Positions 1 to 11,289 of a stretch of DNA of 64,000 nucleotides are shown here, one piece after another (the stretch's first letter is position 1; the number at the start of each line of letters is the position of its first letter). The position numbers and the translations under genes were made by a program. Source of the stretch: Stenopsyche tienmushanensis (taxonomy: Eukaryota > Arthropoda > Insecta > Trichoptera > Stenopsychidae); assembly GCA_008973525.1 (NCBI GenBank), contig WACJ01000106.1, positions 558,001 through 622,000 of the forward strand, given 5' to 3'. A model generated the notes under the pieces. That model saw only the letters and a list, made by a program, of their open reading frames with translations. It ran no database searches and was not told the origin of the DNA.

Positions 1-860
1 GGAAAGGGGTTACATCCATTTCGTCTGTATCATACATTCACCTCCTCATTCGACTCGATATGAAGGTAGCATTACCACCGAGTTTTATTTGAACGCTCAC
101 CCAACGGGTATCCTGAGTGAACGTATTGACGAACACTTTCGCGAACGTCTCGATAAGGAGTTTGGGGGGTTTGTAAAGACTGAGTAGTTTTCATAGGGAG
201 ATGGTGGAAAACTACTCTAGACGACCTTTTTGACTCTACTGGAAAGGGCTTTCTGGAGTACAAGGAGTCCAGTCCCCCCTTTCCTCGCTAGGGCGTTGCC
301 GGGGTAGGGTGAAGACATACGAGACGCTTAAGTGCATCTCGGATTCGCTCCTACACCAACTGAGGGTGTCTCCCCGTCACCGTACAACTTACCCGAGCGA
401 ATTCGAAACTGAGTGGTTTCGCCATTTTTTCAGGTTGCCCCTCTCAGTTCGGCGATTACAAAACGATATAGAAGTCAACGGAAGACAATGTTGTTGCATA
501 AAATATAGACAAACAAATCTTTATTTTTGTATATTAGATTAAGCATGTCATTTGCGCAATCCTCAATATGTGTAAACTGTACATATTTTCGCCTTCTGGA
601 GAAAGAAAAATATGCACAAAATAAAGAAGTTATGTATTTCCGTCGCTGCAGATGAATAATACCTTGATGTAATTCGTAATTATATTACGGAGGTATACAA
701 AAATTGTAGTGTAGTGTAGTGATGAGTCGACAACATGTCACAAAGTGGGTTATGTTGTTCAGAGAAGACCACACTTAGGCAAAGAAGAAAAAGGATGCAA
801 GCATCAGTGGTTTTTGATAATTTTATACCGGTTGAAAAAAAAAGATACATTTAAATGGTA
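1..860. other. No recognisable gene; repeat scraps
   Basis: The first 470 bases are less AT-rich than the rest, and I recognise no family in them; the short open frames lack splice context or similarity I can name. Around 480-640 there are scraps shared with other places: the 'caaatctttatttttgtatattag' type of repeat end, and a piece resembling 46020-46080. Around 640-720 a scrap resembles the 5' region of the piggyBac-derived genes. Confidence 0.5.
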
Positions 861-930
861 CCAGTTGTATTTTAGGTGGTTGGGTCCATTTTGAAGCGTA
901 AATACAATTTTCGTACGATGTAAATCCGTT

Positions 931-1118
931 CATATCATCGAATGTCAATGGACATATTTATATTTGTTAGGGCCGAAATCTCGTTTGACGTTTGTTTGAA
1001 GTGGTTTTACCTACACCGGCAAAACAACAACATTGTTATTGTTAAAGAATTCTCGACACAAATTCAATTCCTGATGCTTAGTTCACATGTAAAATAAATT
1101 TAAAAATATACTTAAATA
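931..1118 (+). promoter_or_regulatory. Conserved upstream block and 5' UTR of unit 1
   Basis: The stretch at 931-1005 contains the block found upstream of every unit: ATCATCGAA, GTCAATGG, then TTTGTTAGGGCC and TCGTTTGACGTTTGT. It lies about 115-190 bases before the first-exon ATG. Repeated conservation suggests a core promoter or transcribed leader; no function is shown directly. Confidence 0.6.
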
Positions 1119-2360
1119 ATGTCAAAACGATTTGGTTAGAAGAATGTTCATGGTGTGGAGTTTAATAAAATAGTAGAAGAGTTGCAAGGTAAATGATAAC
1201 CTAAAGGAAGATAAAGATTAATGCAGAATGACATTAACTGAATATTTCTATTTATTCAAGGAATTTATGAATATTAACTCATCGCCTAAGGCTATCCGTT
1301 CTGATATGGAAGTTGATAATGTTGTCAGAATTATAAAGACTGAACCTGAAGATAAAATGGATTTGCCTATAAATTTGCCTCCTTGTGAGTTCATTCAATT
1401 GAAAGAAGAACCTGTGTTGAAAGAGGTTTTTTTTTAAATTACAGAGCAATAAATAAATTTTATAAATAAACGTACAACTACATTAATAGATTATTACTTT
1501 TTTCTCTAGGAATGTAAAGAAATTAAGGTGTCTTCTGGTGACGAGGCTCATTCAGATATTGAAATTGTTCATGAAATCGATAACATTGCTAGAATTATTA
1601 AAGAAGAATCTGTTACGTCAGATGAAGGTGACTCAGAGAACAATTTGGATGCCAATAAATCCACACACTCAACTGACGAATTATCATCCGACGTGGTTTG
1701 TTTTTTTTTTTCATCATAAGGATAAAAAAATGAAATTAGAATTCTAAGAACTTTTATCAATCAGTGCATGATTCAAATTTTAAACGAATAGTGAAGGTTT
1801 CCTGTGACCAAATTCTTGTCAATTGTAAAATTATTGGTAATATGAGTAAAATTAGTGTTTCGTACTCATCTATGTGTACTTATGCTGTGCATTTTATGAG
1901 GATATTATCAGATCTCTACAATATTTAATAAATACACATATTGCTTATATTGCTGAGGGCGATTCAGGTGTAATATGGAATTTTGCTGTACAAATTTATT
2001 TATGTTATATAAAAATATAAATGTAGTATCTTATTTTTCTGCATTGCGCAACAGAGCATGCTACGGTGTATCGGAGTAGCAAATGTATTTGTTAAGTCTG
2101 TATGTGGGGACATCTCTTCTCCAAGCTCCTAACTACTGATTTTCTAACGCCCTGAGCTGTTGATCTGTCATTAAAATAAAGCAAAATTTCGGGTTATACT
2201 TCAGTGGCCTTCGTTTGTTTATGTATTATTTTGATTTTTACATTGATAAATATTATATATATATTTGATGTGGAATTTCAGACGACACCCATTGGTCAAA
2301 AATCGGATTTTGATAATCGTAAAAAAATTGTCAAAAAGCAGAATATAAAGACAACTCAGG
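1119..2360 (+). pseudogene. Unit 1: decayed Sp-like family gene, N-terminal exons
   Basis: The first-exon ATG is at 1119 but the seventh codon is a stop (TAG, 1137-1139), and the rest of the exon is frame-shifted against its paralogs. Exon 2 is 1261-1425 and exon 3 is 1510-1695; both are open and show the family's acidic repeats (IIKTEPE, LKEEPVL, IIKEESVTSDE). Exon 2 starts GAATTT rather than the usual GTGTTT, and the exon 3 donor reads GTTTGT. Exon 4 (from 2282) has lost the family frame within a few codons. The paralogs are nuclear-type acidic proteins linked to Sp/KLF fingers. A shorter protein from the ATG in exon 2 is conceivable, but I call this copy a pseudogene. Confidence 0.75.
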
Positions 2361-2504
2361 TATGTATGGATGTTATAGAACTGTGTGATATCTATTACAC
2401 GCACTTCTTCCGTGTCATTTACGACAAATATGCTTATAAAAATACAAGATTTCACTATAAAATATTAGTTACGAGTGAAATTTATCGTATTAATAGTATT
2501 GTAG

Positions 2505-2805
2505 TTTTTCATATGTATATCTGATCATTCAAATTATTGATCATAAGGCGAAACGGTCATATACAGCACGCAATCAAGTAGAGAAGAGTGGAGAGAACAT
2601 AATTAGACTCACGGCAAGACATTTTCTACATCCATTACCTGAAACGACTATGGGGTTCAGAGGTCGGAGGCATTGTTACGTATGCAAGAATTCAGAAATA
2701 CGACCCAAAAAAAGAAAGGATACGAGGTTTATCTGCATTGACTGTAATGTTTCATTGTGTGTGTATCCCTGTTTTGAGGAATATCACACAAAACTATACT
2801 TTTAG
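2505..2805 (+). CDS. piggyBac C-terminal cysteine-rich domain exon (unit 1)
   Basis: An open frame of 100 codons follows the acceptor AG at 2503-2504 and ends at TAG 2803-2805. It has no start codon at the head, so it reads as a spliced exon or a fragment. It carries the end of a piggyBac transposase: RLTARHFL, then the zinc-binding array CYVC, FICIDC, LCVYPC and FEEYH. The catalytic domain is absent. The acceptor is phase 2, as in units 3, 5, 7, 8 and 9. Exon 4 of this unit is decayed, so a productive fusion is doubtful. It could equally be a 3'-truncated piggyBac relic. Confidence 0.65.
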
Positions 2806-3660
2806 ATCCATATTCTCTCTTTTCTTATAAGTAAGTTTCATTTCATATTGCTTTTTTTTTAAGATATTCAAATCATTTTCATTATTGTAATAATAATTTA
2901 ATTTGTTCCCGTTAGTCCTCTACTATGTATCATAATCATCATAGTGCAGCCACAAACAGTCCATTGCAGAACAATGAGCTATAAACTATAAAGATAAAGA
3001 ATTGATAAACATCGTTCTCATGCACTGAGACCAAAAAGGATCTGAGCAAACTTAAAAAAATAAATGTTGGATCATAATTATTATAATTCTTCTTATTTTG
3101 TATGATGATGATGATTTTTGGTAAGTAATTATTAAATGTTGATAATGAATGATTTTGTTTTACTACGTACAATCAAATGTTATATGAGGTGGATTCTGTG
3201 GGGGGGTAATATATATAAAAACGAATGGCGTATCTTATTTTTCTACATATTTCCATCCATTAGAAAAAAAATCCATTGAATAGGAAGCTTCTTGATCCTC
3301 GTCACTGAAGAAAAAAGGTGAGAAGTAGCATCCTCTGTTGCGCAATGCGTAATTATAGGTGGTCGCTAACACATATAAAGCACTACTAACCGTCGATTTG
3401 TTATTATTTAAGTGTTCGATCTTCGGTGGACTATGCCGGTGAGGCGGTAACACACAAACGTCAACATTTTAATTCACATCAATTCGTTTGGCGAAAACGT
3501 ATTCGAGTCACTTCTAAATTCAATATTTGGCCTCCATCACATTGTTTATAAATGCTTGTTTATGTTAAAAATAAACCAATGAATAATTCTTGTATTTTTA
3601 AAATAAAATAATATATATATTCATGCATGAGTTTTTGTTATTTTAAGAGGATTTATAAGA
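2806..3660. repeat. Shared 3' module of the units, no gene
   Basis: The part from about 2960 to 3190 (CTCATGCACYRA, AATGTTGGATCATAATT, TTTTTGGTAAGTAATTA) recurs after unit 2 (about 6150-6400) and unit 7 (about 51000-51250), so it belongs to the duplicated unit. I see no coding frame in it. Positions 3190-3660 hold nothing I recognise apart from the beginning of the next unit's upstream homology. Confidence 0.55.
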
Positions 3661-3718
3661 AAGCAAAATGGTTGGGTTCATTTAATAAATATATTTTTTG
3701 TAATAAATACATTCGCCC

Positions 3719-3885
3719 GTATCATCGAACGTCAATGGATGAATTTAAATTTGTTAGGGCCAAATTCTTGTTTGACATTTGTTTAAGTTTCACTTCGGTT
3801 AATTGACAAGATTATTGTTTTTAAAGTGTTCTCTACCCAAACTCTATTCATAAGTCTTATTAAAATAAAGTAATATATTTAAATA
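3719..3885 (+). promoter_or_regulatory. Conserved upstream block and leader of unit 2
   Basis: Same block as in the other units (ATCATCGAACGTCAATGG, TTTGTTAGGGCC, TTTGACATTTGT), about 100-170 bases before the ATG. The leader ends TATTTAAATAATG, as in the paralogs. Confidence 0.6.
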
Positions 3886-5502
3886 ATGTCAAAACGCCTT
3901 GGTAAAAAGAAAGTTTTGGGTGTGGAGTTTAATAAAAGCGCAAAAAAGAGTCGCAAGAAAAATGATAACCTGAAGGAAGGTCCTCCATTTGAAGGGGTAC
4001 TCCATTTTTCTGAAATATAGAATGAATAAAATTGATTCATAATGAAATTAATCGATTATTTATATTTTTTCAAGGTGTTTATTAACATTAAATCATCACC
4101 TAAAGATATCCATTCGGATATGGAAGTTCATGAAGTTGATAACGTTGCTAAAACGATGAAGAATGAACCTGCTTCATCAGATGAAAATGCATCATCCGAT
4201 GAGGTTCATTCAAATATAGAAATCGTTCATGAAATCAATAACATTGCCGAAACTATGAAAGACGAACCGGTTTCATCGGATGAAATTGACTCCAAGAATA
4301 ATTCGAATGCCAATAAATTCACCCCGTCAAATGACAAAAGTGAAGAGCTAAAAGGTCATCCAAATGCTGCGCCTAAATGTCAGCACTGTATAATGTTTAC
4401 GCGCGACGTCCTTTCAAATGATATGAAACATTTCGTTTTAGTAGAAAATAGTGCAATTTCAACTGCGGACAAGTATACAGTGCAACAACGCGTTCACATT
4501 ATTCAAACGTACTATGAAAACGGACATTCTTTGAAAAATACTCATAACAAAATTCGCGATTTCTTCGGTGTAAATAATCGGCCGAATCAGGCTTTAATCC
4601 AAAGATTAGTGAACGAATTCAAAGAGACTGGTTGTGTTATTGACAAACCAAAAAGTGCAAGACCGACAAATGTGCGCACGGATGAAAACATTGCTGCCGG
4701 AAGCGTTGAAAACGAACGTTCGCAAGAATCGTACGGTCCTTTATGGAGGATTTTGCACAAAGATTTGCATTTACACGCGTATAAAATTCAATTGACGCAG
4801 GAATTGAGAGAAAGCGATCATTCACATCGTCGTGATTTCGCCGCTTGGACTATTGAACGACGAACGAGAGATGCGTTATTTTCTGGCAAAATTTTGTTCA
4901 GCGGTGAAGCTCATTTCGCGATGGACGGATACGTAAATAAACAAAATTGTCGCATATGGGGCGATGAAAATCCTCGCGTCGTTCAGGAAAGAAGTCCGCA
5001 CCCAAATAAAGTTATTGTTTGGTGTGCATTTTGGGCGAATGGAATCATCGGGCCGCATTTCTTCGAAGATGGTGTCGATTTGAACGCTGAGCGATATCAA
5101 TCAGTGCTGCGTGACTTTTTATGGCCGCAATTGAATCGTATCGATGTGTCCGATGTCTTTTTCCAGCAAGACGACGCTGCATATCACACGACCTGTGAAA
5201 ATGTTGCGTTTTTGCAGTCGAAATTTCCTCAACGTGTCATTTCACAGAGTGCGGATTTCAATTGGCCTTCGAGATCATGTGATCTAACGCCGTTGGATTT
5301 TTTTTTGTGGGGTTTTTTGAAAAGTCGAGTGTATGCAAACAAGCCGCAGACGATTCACGATCTGAAGAACAACATTCAAGTCGCAGTTCACGAAATAACT
5401 CCAGCGATATGTCGAAAGGTCGTTGAAAATTTTGATATTCGAATCGATGCCTGTAGACGCAGTCGCGGTGGACATTTAAATGACATTCTGTTCCACGTAT
5501 AA
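3886..5502 (+). CDS. Unit 2: Sp-like N-terminal module fused to mariner-like transposase
   Basis: Exon 1 is 3886-3996 (37 codons, lysine-rich, KKSRKKN, nuclear-localisation-like). Exon 2 is 4075-5502; both splice sites are canonical and phase 0, giving about 512 residues. Residues 38 to about 127 are the family's acidic module (TMKNEPASSDE, TMKDEPVSSDE). The exon 3 donor seen in paralogs is missing: where they read GAAGAG|GTATGT, this copy reads GAAGAG|CTAAAA and runs on in frame. After a linker (KGHPNAAPKCQHC) comes a Tc1/mariner-superfamily transposase with a helix-turn-helix (YTVQQRVHII), a shortened second DNA-binding part, and the catalytic fold (NCRIWG, FFQQD, SCDLTPLDFFLWG, RRSRGGHLND). 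The first catalytic aspartate is glycine (FSGEAHF, residue 314); the other two are kept (403, 440). I expect a DNA-binding but not transposing protein. An old insertion that happens to be in frame is the alternative. Confidence 0.8.
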
Positions 5503-6930
5503 TTGTAATGTTTATGGTATGTGCGAGGCTTGTCCAGAGCGTAAGAGTACTCTATATATTTTAAATCGAAAAGGCAATATGCTTATGAAAATGTACACGG
5601 AATACGGACATAGTCTTTCTTCTCAATGCACTTTATCAGCCGAGGAATAAGCTTACAAATACCTTCGTTTTGGCCAATTATTTGGATCCCATCGTCAGTA
5701 TAAAAACCTTTTTCCACCCATAAACAACTTCAGAGAGATGAAAAGATCTGAAAGTGTCTGATCAGAATAAAGACACTCATTTCAACACATTTTACAGTTG
5801 ATTGAGACAAATAACCCTGCATTCTCCTCCCAACACCATAGCCTCGAATGCAGTTTTGTCGACACTGTCGAAAATAAAAACCACAGAGCTTCAGTACACT
5901 TACTTTGTGGATACGTCTCGTACGTATGGATATTTGGATATTATAGAACTTTGTGGTATTTATTCTATATCGTTTATAACGCATATTTTTATAAAAATAC
6001 AAGGTTACATGATAAAACAAGTATTTATATATTTCAATCCATGAAAACAGCAGGGTGTTGGTAAAGATCAAAAGACAATCGGGCGAATTCAACTCCTGAC
6101 AAGCCCAAAATTACACCGTCTACGATAAAACCATTTGTCTTAACTGTGTGCAGTTTCAATGTTATAATAATTTCAGTTGTTCCTGTTCGTCTTCCACTAT
6201 TTTTAAAGATAAATATCTTCCTCGTGCACCAAAGACAAAAAGAATCCAAACAAATTTAAAAAATGTTAGATCATTATTCTTATTTTATATAATTTATTAA
6301 TGTATTTTTTTAACTTTTGGTAAGTAATTAAATCATAAATGTTCAGAATTAATGGTTTTGTTGTACTATTTTACTTTATTTCACTTGATGTTTAAACATT
6401 AAGTTAGAAAACATAGAAATTTGAGATGTCCTGAAAAAATGTGTATTATGAGATTCCGACAAGTTGAAACAAGGCAACTTCTTCATATATTTTTAGAATA
6501 ACTGAAAAGTTATACACTACAATCTAAATCTTTAGATTAACGACAGGAGGTCGGTGAGAAATGATTTAATTATTGAAGAAAAGTATTCTATTATCAAATA
6601 TTAAAAAACGAGCTTTCTGTTCTATATTCGTGTTTAGAATTTGCAAAAAACCCTGTATCTATTATATTTCATATTGATATTCCTATTATTTGCGTTGAGG
6701 TGTAGTTAATACATCACCGGGAAGGTAAGGTTAAAAACATTTTTTTTAAAATAAAATGTACGATTAACCACAGCGCCTTTCTATAAATGATTTTTATTTC
6801 AGAGTAAAATAACATAATTGACTAAAAATAATTACTTTTATGCATAAATTTTAATTTTTCCAAACATATTATTTGCGAACAATAACGCACTCTTGAATTT
6901 TATTAAAAGGCGGATGTAATTTTTGAGCAT
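5503..6930. other. Unit 2 downstream remnants, no intact gene
   Basis: Positions 5930-6020 match 2363-2480 behind unit 1 (TATGGATRTTATAGAACT). Positions 6054-6122 keep the second half of a family exon 4 (GGTAAAGATCAAAAGACAAT, then CTCCTGACAAGCCCAAAATT), cut off from its acceptor. Positions 6150-6400 are the shared 3' module. The remainder is AT-rich, with upstream homology to the next unit from about 6720. Confidence 0.5.
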
Positions 6931-7002
6931 TTAATAAATAAAAACTAGTTGGTTGGATCCATTTTGAGGCATAAATATAAATTTTGTTTTATTTAAAATC
7001 GA

Positions 7003-7149
7003 CCGTGTCGTCGAAAGTCAATGGTCGTATTTTGATTTGTTAGGGCCGAAATCTCGTTTGACGTTTGTTTAAAGTTTTACTTGAATTGTCAAATCGACAA
7101 TATTGTTATTCTTCACATAAAGTAATATATTTAAAAACATATTTAAGTA
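7003..7149 (+). promoter_or_regulatory. Conserved upstream block and leader of unit 3
   Basis: The block GTCGAAAGTCAATGG, TTTGTTAGGGCCGAAATCT, GTTTGACGTTTGT lies at 7003-7070, followed by an AT-rich leader to the ATG. Confidence 0.6.
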
Positions 7150-8951
7150 ATGTCAAAACGCCTTGGTAAAAAGAAAGTTCATGCTGTGGAATTTAATAAA
7201 AAAGTAAAAAAGAGTCGCAAGAAGAATCATAACCTCAAAGAAGATCCTCCAATTGAAGGGGTACATTTATCTGAATTATAGAATTATTAAAATTAATTCA
7301 TAATGAAACTAATTGATTATATTCATTTTTCAAGGTGTTTATTAGCATTAAATCATCACCTAAGGATTCCGATATGGAAGTTTTTTATGAAATTGACAAT
7401 GTTGCTAAAATGACGAAGAAGGAGCCTGCTTCGTCAGATGAAGGCGATAATGCTGTTAAAATTATAAAAAACGAACTTGTTTCATCAGATGAAAATGTAT
7501 CACCCGATGAGATTCATTCGGATATTGATGTTGTTTATGAAATCGAAAATGTTGCTAAAATGATAAAAGATGAACCTGTTTTGTCGGATGGAAACCCCAA
7601 GAATAATTCGGATGCCAATAAATACATCCAGTCAAATGACAAATCTTCACGTGAAAAGGTATGTTCTTGTGTGTCATAATGATAATGTGTTGTATGTGTA
7701 TTTATGGGTATTATTGTATTAAAAAATATTCTGTAGGCTGATAAATATTATATCTGATTACAGACAATACCTATCCATCAAATATCGGGATTGGGAAAAC
7801 ATAGAAAAAATTCTACAAAGCGAAATCCACGAAAAAAGCCGAGTATCGGCAAAGAATTAGCGATGACTCAGTCGAAATCAACTCATGACAAACCCAAAAT
7901 TGCACCATGTACTACTGCTGAGTAAGTAAACACGTATCTGTAGTGTATACAGATACCATGATTTGCTCGTCTCTGATCAAATATTGTGCGTTTCATTCTC
8001 ATTTATGCTTTATGTGGATATATACATGAATGGAAGTAGACGGACGTCGAAAAAAAAGGCTCTTATATCAGATAATTTCTTTTTTAATCACAAGAGAGAG
8101 ATCTGGCTGCGGGAAGGACGTCTTCCCGCAGCCAAGGCTACCCGACGACTCCTCTCAAGTCCCGCCTCCTGCGCATCACCACCGAATCGGCAACGGTGCA
8201 CAGGCAAAAAGTGACTGGTATCGTTTCTCCAGATGATCTGATCCGCTTGGGTCTATTGCTATTACGGCCCGAATCCAAAATGGCTCGAAGGAACTGGCAT
8301 CTGTGTCAAATGGCCTACCAATTGGAGATGGTAGATTCGGACGCAATAAATGCTTCGCCGTACATGTCCATGACCTCACAATTGAACCTCGTGACTTCGG
8401 AGCCTGAGGTCTCGTCCCAGAGTGGTCTGAAATTTTAAATTTATTTATTGCTGGATGTAAATCTGGAATTATTGGAGGGAAAGACGGAGCCGGTTATATA
8501 TAAATTTTGTTTTATTGTTTGTTTTTTATAAGATGTGATTAATTTGGATTTCAGAAATCCTTCAAAGATGCCAATTACTCCAGCTCAAGTCGCACGGGCA
8601 GTGCTGCTTATTGAACAAGGTCGTACTCAGCGCGAGGTGGCTGCTACCCTGGCTGTACCACGTACGACGCTTCGATACGCCTTAAAACGGTATAAGCAGA
8701 CTGGCCTCTACACTAGAAAACCTGGAAGTGGTGGCACAAAATGCACATCGGCTCGCGATGATCGGTTTATCATCTTAGAAGTCTTGCGAAATCGGTTTCT
8801 CACCGCCGTTGAGATTAAGCAGCGTCTTCAATCGATAAGAGGTGTCAATGTGAGCGAGCGGACGATAAGAAGAAGAATGAAAGAGAGAGATTTACACGCC
8901 AGAAGACCGGCACGTGAGCCTGAACTCCTCAAGCAGCATCGTGTTGCTTGA
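7150..8951 (+). CDS. Unit 3: Sp-like N-terminal module spliced to Tc1 DNA-binding domain
   Basis: Predicted exons: 7150-7260, 7335-7658, 7764-7921 and 8555-8951. The first three give the lysine-rich exon, a fused exon 2/3 with no intron between ([32 protein letters not shown]), and the basic exon 4 ([10 protein letters not shown]). Exon 4 ends GCTGA|GTAAGT in phase 2. The acceptor TTTCAG at 8551-8554 opens an exon in the matching phase that reads NPSKMPITPAQVARAV. This is the paired-type helix-turn-helix region of a Tc1 transposase (TQREVAATLAVPRTTLRYAL, then a second HTH ending TIRRRMKERDLHA). The frame stops at 8949-8951, just before the catalytic domain, which follows in decayed form. Exon 4 lacks the Buttonhead box. 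The product would be about 335 residues. Alternatively the Tc1 fragment has its own ATG (8570) and is unrelated to the unit. Confidence 0.7.
8105..8133. repeat. Perfect 12-bp inverted repeat with 5-base loop
   Basis: GGCTGCGGGAAG and CTTCCCGCAGCC flank GACGT inside the last intron of unit 3. It would form a strong hairpin in RNA. It may be an end-to-end scar of a small inverted element; no function is visible. Confidence 0.7.
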
Positions 8952-9300
8952 TTAAGACTATGAACATGCCAATTGGATGAATGACCAATGGAGCAAAGTT
9001 TTATTCTCTGATGAATAGAGTGGTTTTGAAGACTCCAGATGGTCGTGAGCGAGCCCATAGAAGAAGTGGAGAGTGCTTTATTACCATAACTACCAGATAA
9101 ACTTTTGCGAGGAATCTGTGATGGTATGGGGCGGCATAAGTTCTGAAGCACATACATAGTTGGCAGTCATCGATAGTAGTCTGACAACTGAGTGGTACAT
9201 TGAAGAGCTTCTTCAAGAACATGTTGTGCCTTACAATTTTTTTTGAGGTGGCTTTTAGCTATCTTTTTTTATGGGACCATTGCCAACCATTTTTTTTAAA
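8952..9300 (+). pseudogene. Decayed Tc1 catalytic domain
   Basis: Directly downstream of the Tc1 DNA-binding exon, recognisable pieces of the catalytic domain appear in broken frames: YEHANWMNDQWSKVLFSDE followed at once by a stop, later VMVWGGIS, then LQEHVVPYNF. Several stops and shifts interrupt it. The contrast with the open DNA-binding part next to it is noteworthy. Confidence 0.75.
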
Positions 9301-9324
9301 ATATGGTGCTTTACATTGGCAGTA

Positions 9325-9690
9325 CAGTTGAGGCCGTACTAGCTACCAAGACAAACAGCGCAGTGGTTGACTAACCACCCCAGAAATGGCGAAGAAAATC
9401 CACAAAATGGTATTGGATGACCGTCAACCGTAAGTGCGAGGGCTAGTTAGACATGGTAAAAAAAATGAGACAAAGGAACATGACAACCCTCCACTGACCC
9501 GAGCTGTTTATTGATCACGCTATTCGGGACTATGCCACCCTGCTCAACAAAAGTGTACGGCAAGGCAGATCATGGATAATGCTGCAAAAAGCACCATAAA
9601 AGAAGATGGAGTGGCCAATAGGTCTGTGTATCCAACCGGTCTGCTTTTCAGACCGCCGACACGACGAATACAAATCGAAAAGGTCGAAAA
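9325..9690. repeat. Mariner scrap and copy of a dispersed repeat
   Basis: Around 9390-9425 is a short sense scrap of a mariner helix-turn-helix region ([11 protein letters not shown]). Positions about 9575-9660 hold, in reverse, the dispersed repeat whose other strand reads GCGGACCGATTGGACACA and which recurs at 31, 35.6, 51.5, 54.4, 61.6 and 62 kb. Confidence 0.55.
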
Positions 9691-10639
9691 TATTGTTGTA
9701 TTTATTTTATTGTGGGCTTATGCCGGCTCGGTCGGCCCAAAGTTTAAACAATAGCGAAGAAGGATTAGACAACCTAGTATAGACCATCAAAGACCGAACT
9801 CTTGGTAAGCATACAACAAATCGACGGTTGCTATGTTTTTTTTCACCATAGCACTCTCACAAAACAATGATTGTGCTAATTTAAAAACCTTGATGGATAC
9901 ACGCCCAATAACTCACTAAAGTTTCACCGCAATTGGATAAATGATATAGGAATGTATACTCAGCAAGCTTGTTGATGTTTTTCTTCAAATTTAACAATTT
10001 ACATCTAAGATGGCCTGAATGAAAATATCGTTTTTTTTTAATGAAATAAAAATGTATTCATTCATTTCATACATATAATCTATTTTCTTTCAGTAGCCAC
10101 AACCATTTCCTATCCTAATATTAGTAAAGGCTGGAAAAGCACTTTAGATTACCTCAACGAAGTAAGCAATGCGACTGATAAAATTCCTTTCTGTTGACAC
10201 CCGCGCTAAAACATACAAAGCCCCCGATTTATCAACAAATGATTTATTTCCATCGCTGCAGATAAATAATTAGATATTAATTATATTACGGAGGAATACA
10301 AAAATTCTGAACGCCTGTATCTATTATATTTCATATCGATATCCCCATTATTAGAGTCGAGGTGTAGTAAATACATCATCGGTAGGGAAAGGATAAAAAA
10401 ATATAAATGAAATAAAATGCACAACTGACCACAGTGCAGCTCATTGAATGATTTTTATTTCAGAGTTAAAGAACATCATTGACTAAAAATAATTATTTTC
10501 AAGCGTTCATTTTAGTTTTTTCGAGCATTTTTAAATTTTATAAAAATGCGGATGTAATTTTTGAGCATTTAATAAATAAAAAAAGGTGTTTGGATCCATT
10601 TTTAAGCATAAATATAAATTTTGTTATATTTAAAATCGA
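9691..10639. other. Intergenic, with inverted copy of a piggyBac-gene 5' region
   Basis: Positions about 10110-10400 read, on the minus strand, like the 5' flank of the piggyBac-derived genes at 16-20 kb (GCTTTTCCAGCCTTTACTAAT, CTTCGTTGAGGT, ACAGAAAGGAATTTT, TATTCCTCCGTAATATAATT). No piggyBac coding sequence is attached. From about 10420 the upstream homology of unit 4 begins. I see nothing in 9691-10100. Confidence 0.5.
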
Positions 10640-10789
10640 CCGTGTCGTCGAAAGTCAATGGTAGTATTTTGATCTGTTAGTGTCGAAAACTTGTTTTGAC
10701 ATTTGTGTATACATAAATGGACAAAGATTGTTATCTTTAAAGTATTCACGACCCAAACTGTATTTCTGATAAATTCATATATTTAAATA
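10640..10789 (+). promoter_or_regulatory. Conserved upstream block and leader of unit 4
   Basis: The block GTGTCGTCGAAAGTCAATGG, then GATCTGTTAGTGTCGAAAAC and TTTTGACATTTGTGTA, precedes the ATG as in the other units. Confidence 0.6.
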
Positions 10790-11289
10790 ATGCCAAAACG
10801 AAATGTTAAGAAGGAAGACACGGGCGTGGTGGTTAATAAAAGAGCAAAGAAGAATCGTAAGGAAAATGCTAACCTGAAAGGAGATCCTCTGCGTGAAAGG
10901 GTACATTTTTCTGGAATATAAAATTATTGAAATGAATGCAGAATGGAATTAATTGATTATTTTTATTTTTTTTCAAGGTGTTTATTAAATCATCACCCAA
11001 GCATTCTGATACGGAAGACGTTAATGAAATTGACAATGTAACCAGAATTGTGAAGAAGGAACCCGCTTCATCAGATGATGTTGATAATGTTGTTAAAACG
11101 ATAAAGAAAGAACACGCTCCATCAGACGAAGAAATATTACCCGATGAGGTTCAATCAGATATTGATGTTGTGGATGAAATCGAAAATATTGCTAAAATAG
11201 TGAAAGACGAGCCTTTTTGGTCGGATGAAAACGACTCCACGGATGCCAACGAATACACCCAGTCAAATGGCGATCTGTTATGTGAACGG
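10790..11289 (+). CDS. Unit 4: Sp-like family N-terminal exons
   Basis: Exon 1 is 10790-10900 (37 codons, RAKKNRKEN) and exon 2/3 is 10978-11289, both phase 0 with GT-AG borders. The acidic module has three psi-K-x-E motifs ([33 protein letters not shown]). The donor CGG|GTATGT is intact. I cannot find exon 4 downstream. The nearest coding sequence in phase is the piggyBac cysteine-rich fragment starting near 12548. Frames are open throughout, so this copy may still be expressed, with an uncertain C terminus. Confidence 0.7.

Noticed and set aside
72..542. Open frames at the left edge
   Set aside because: Short, unsupported by splice context or family resemblance, overlapping on both strands.
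2204..2524. 106-codon open frame between unit 1 exon 4 and the piggyBac finger
   Set aside because: It only bridges a decayed exon and intron, is AT-biased, and has no resemblance to a protein; kept as part of the pseudogene region.
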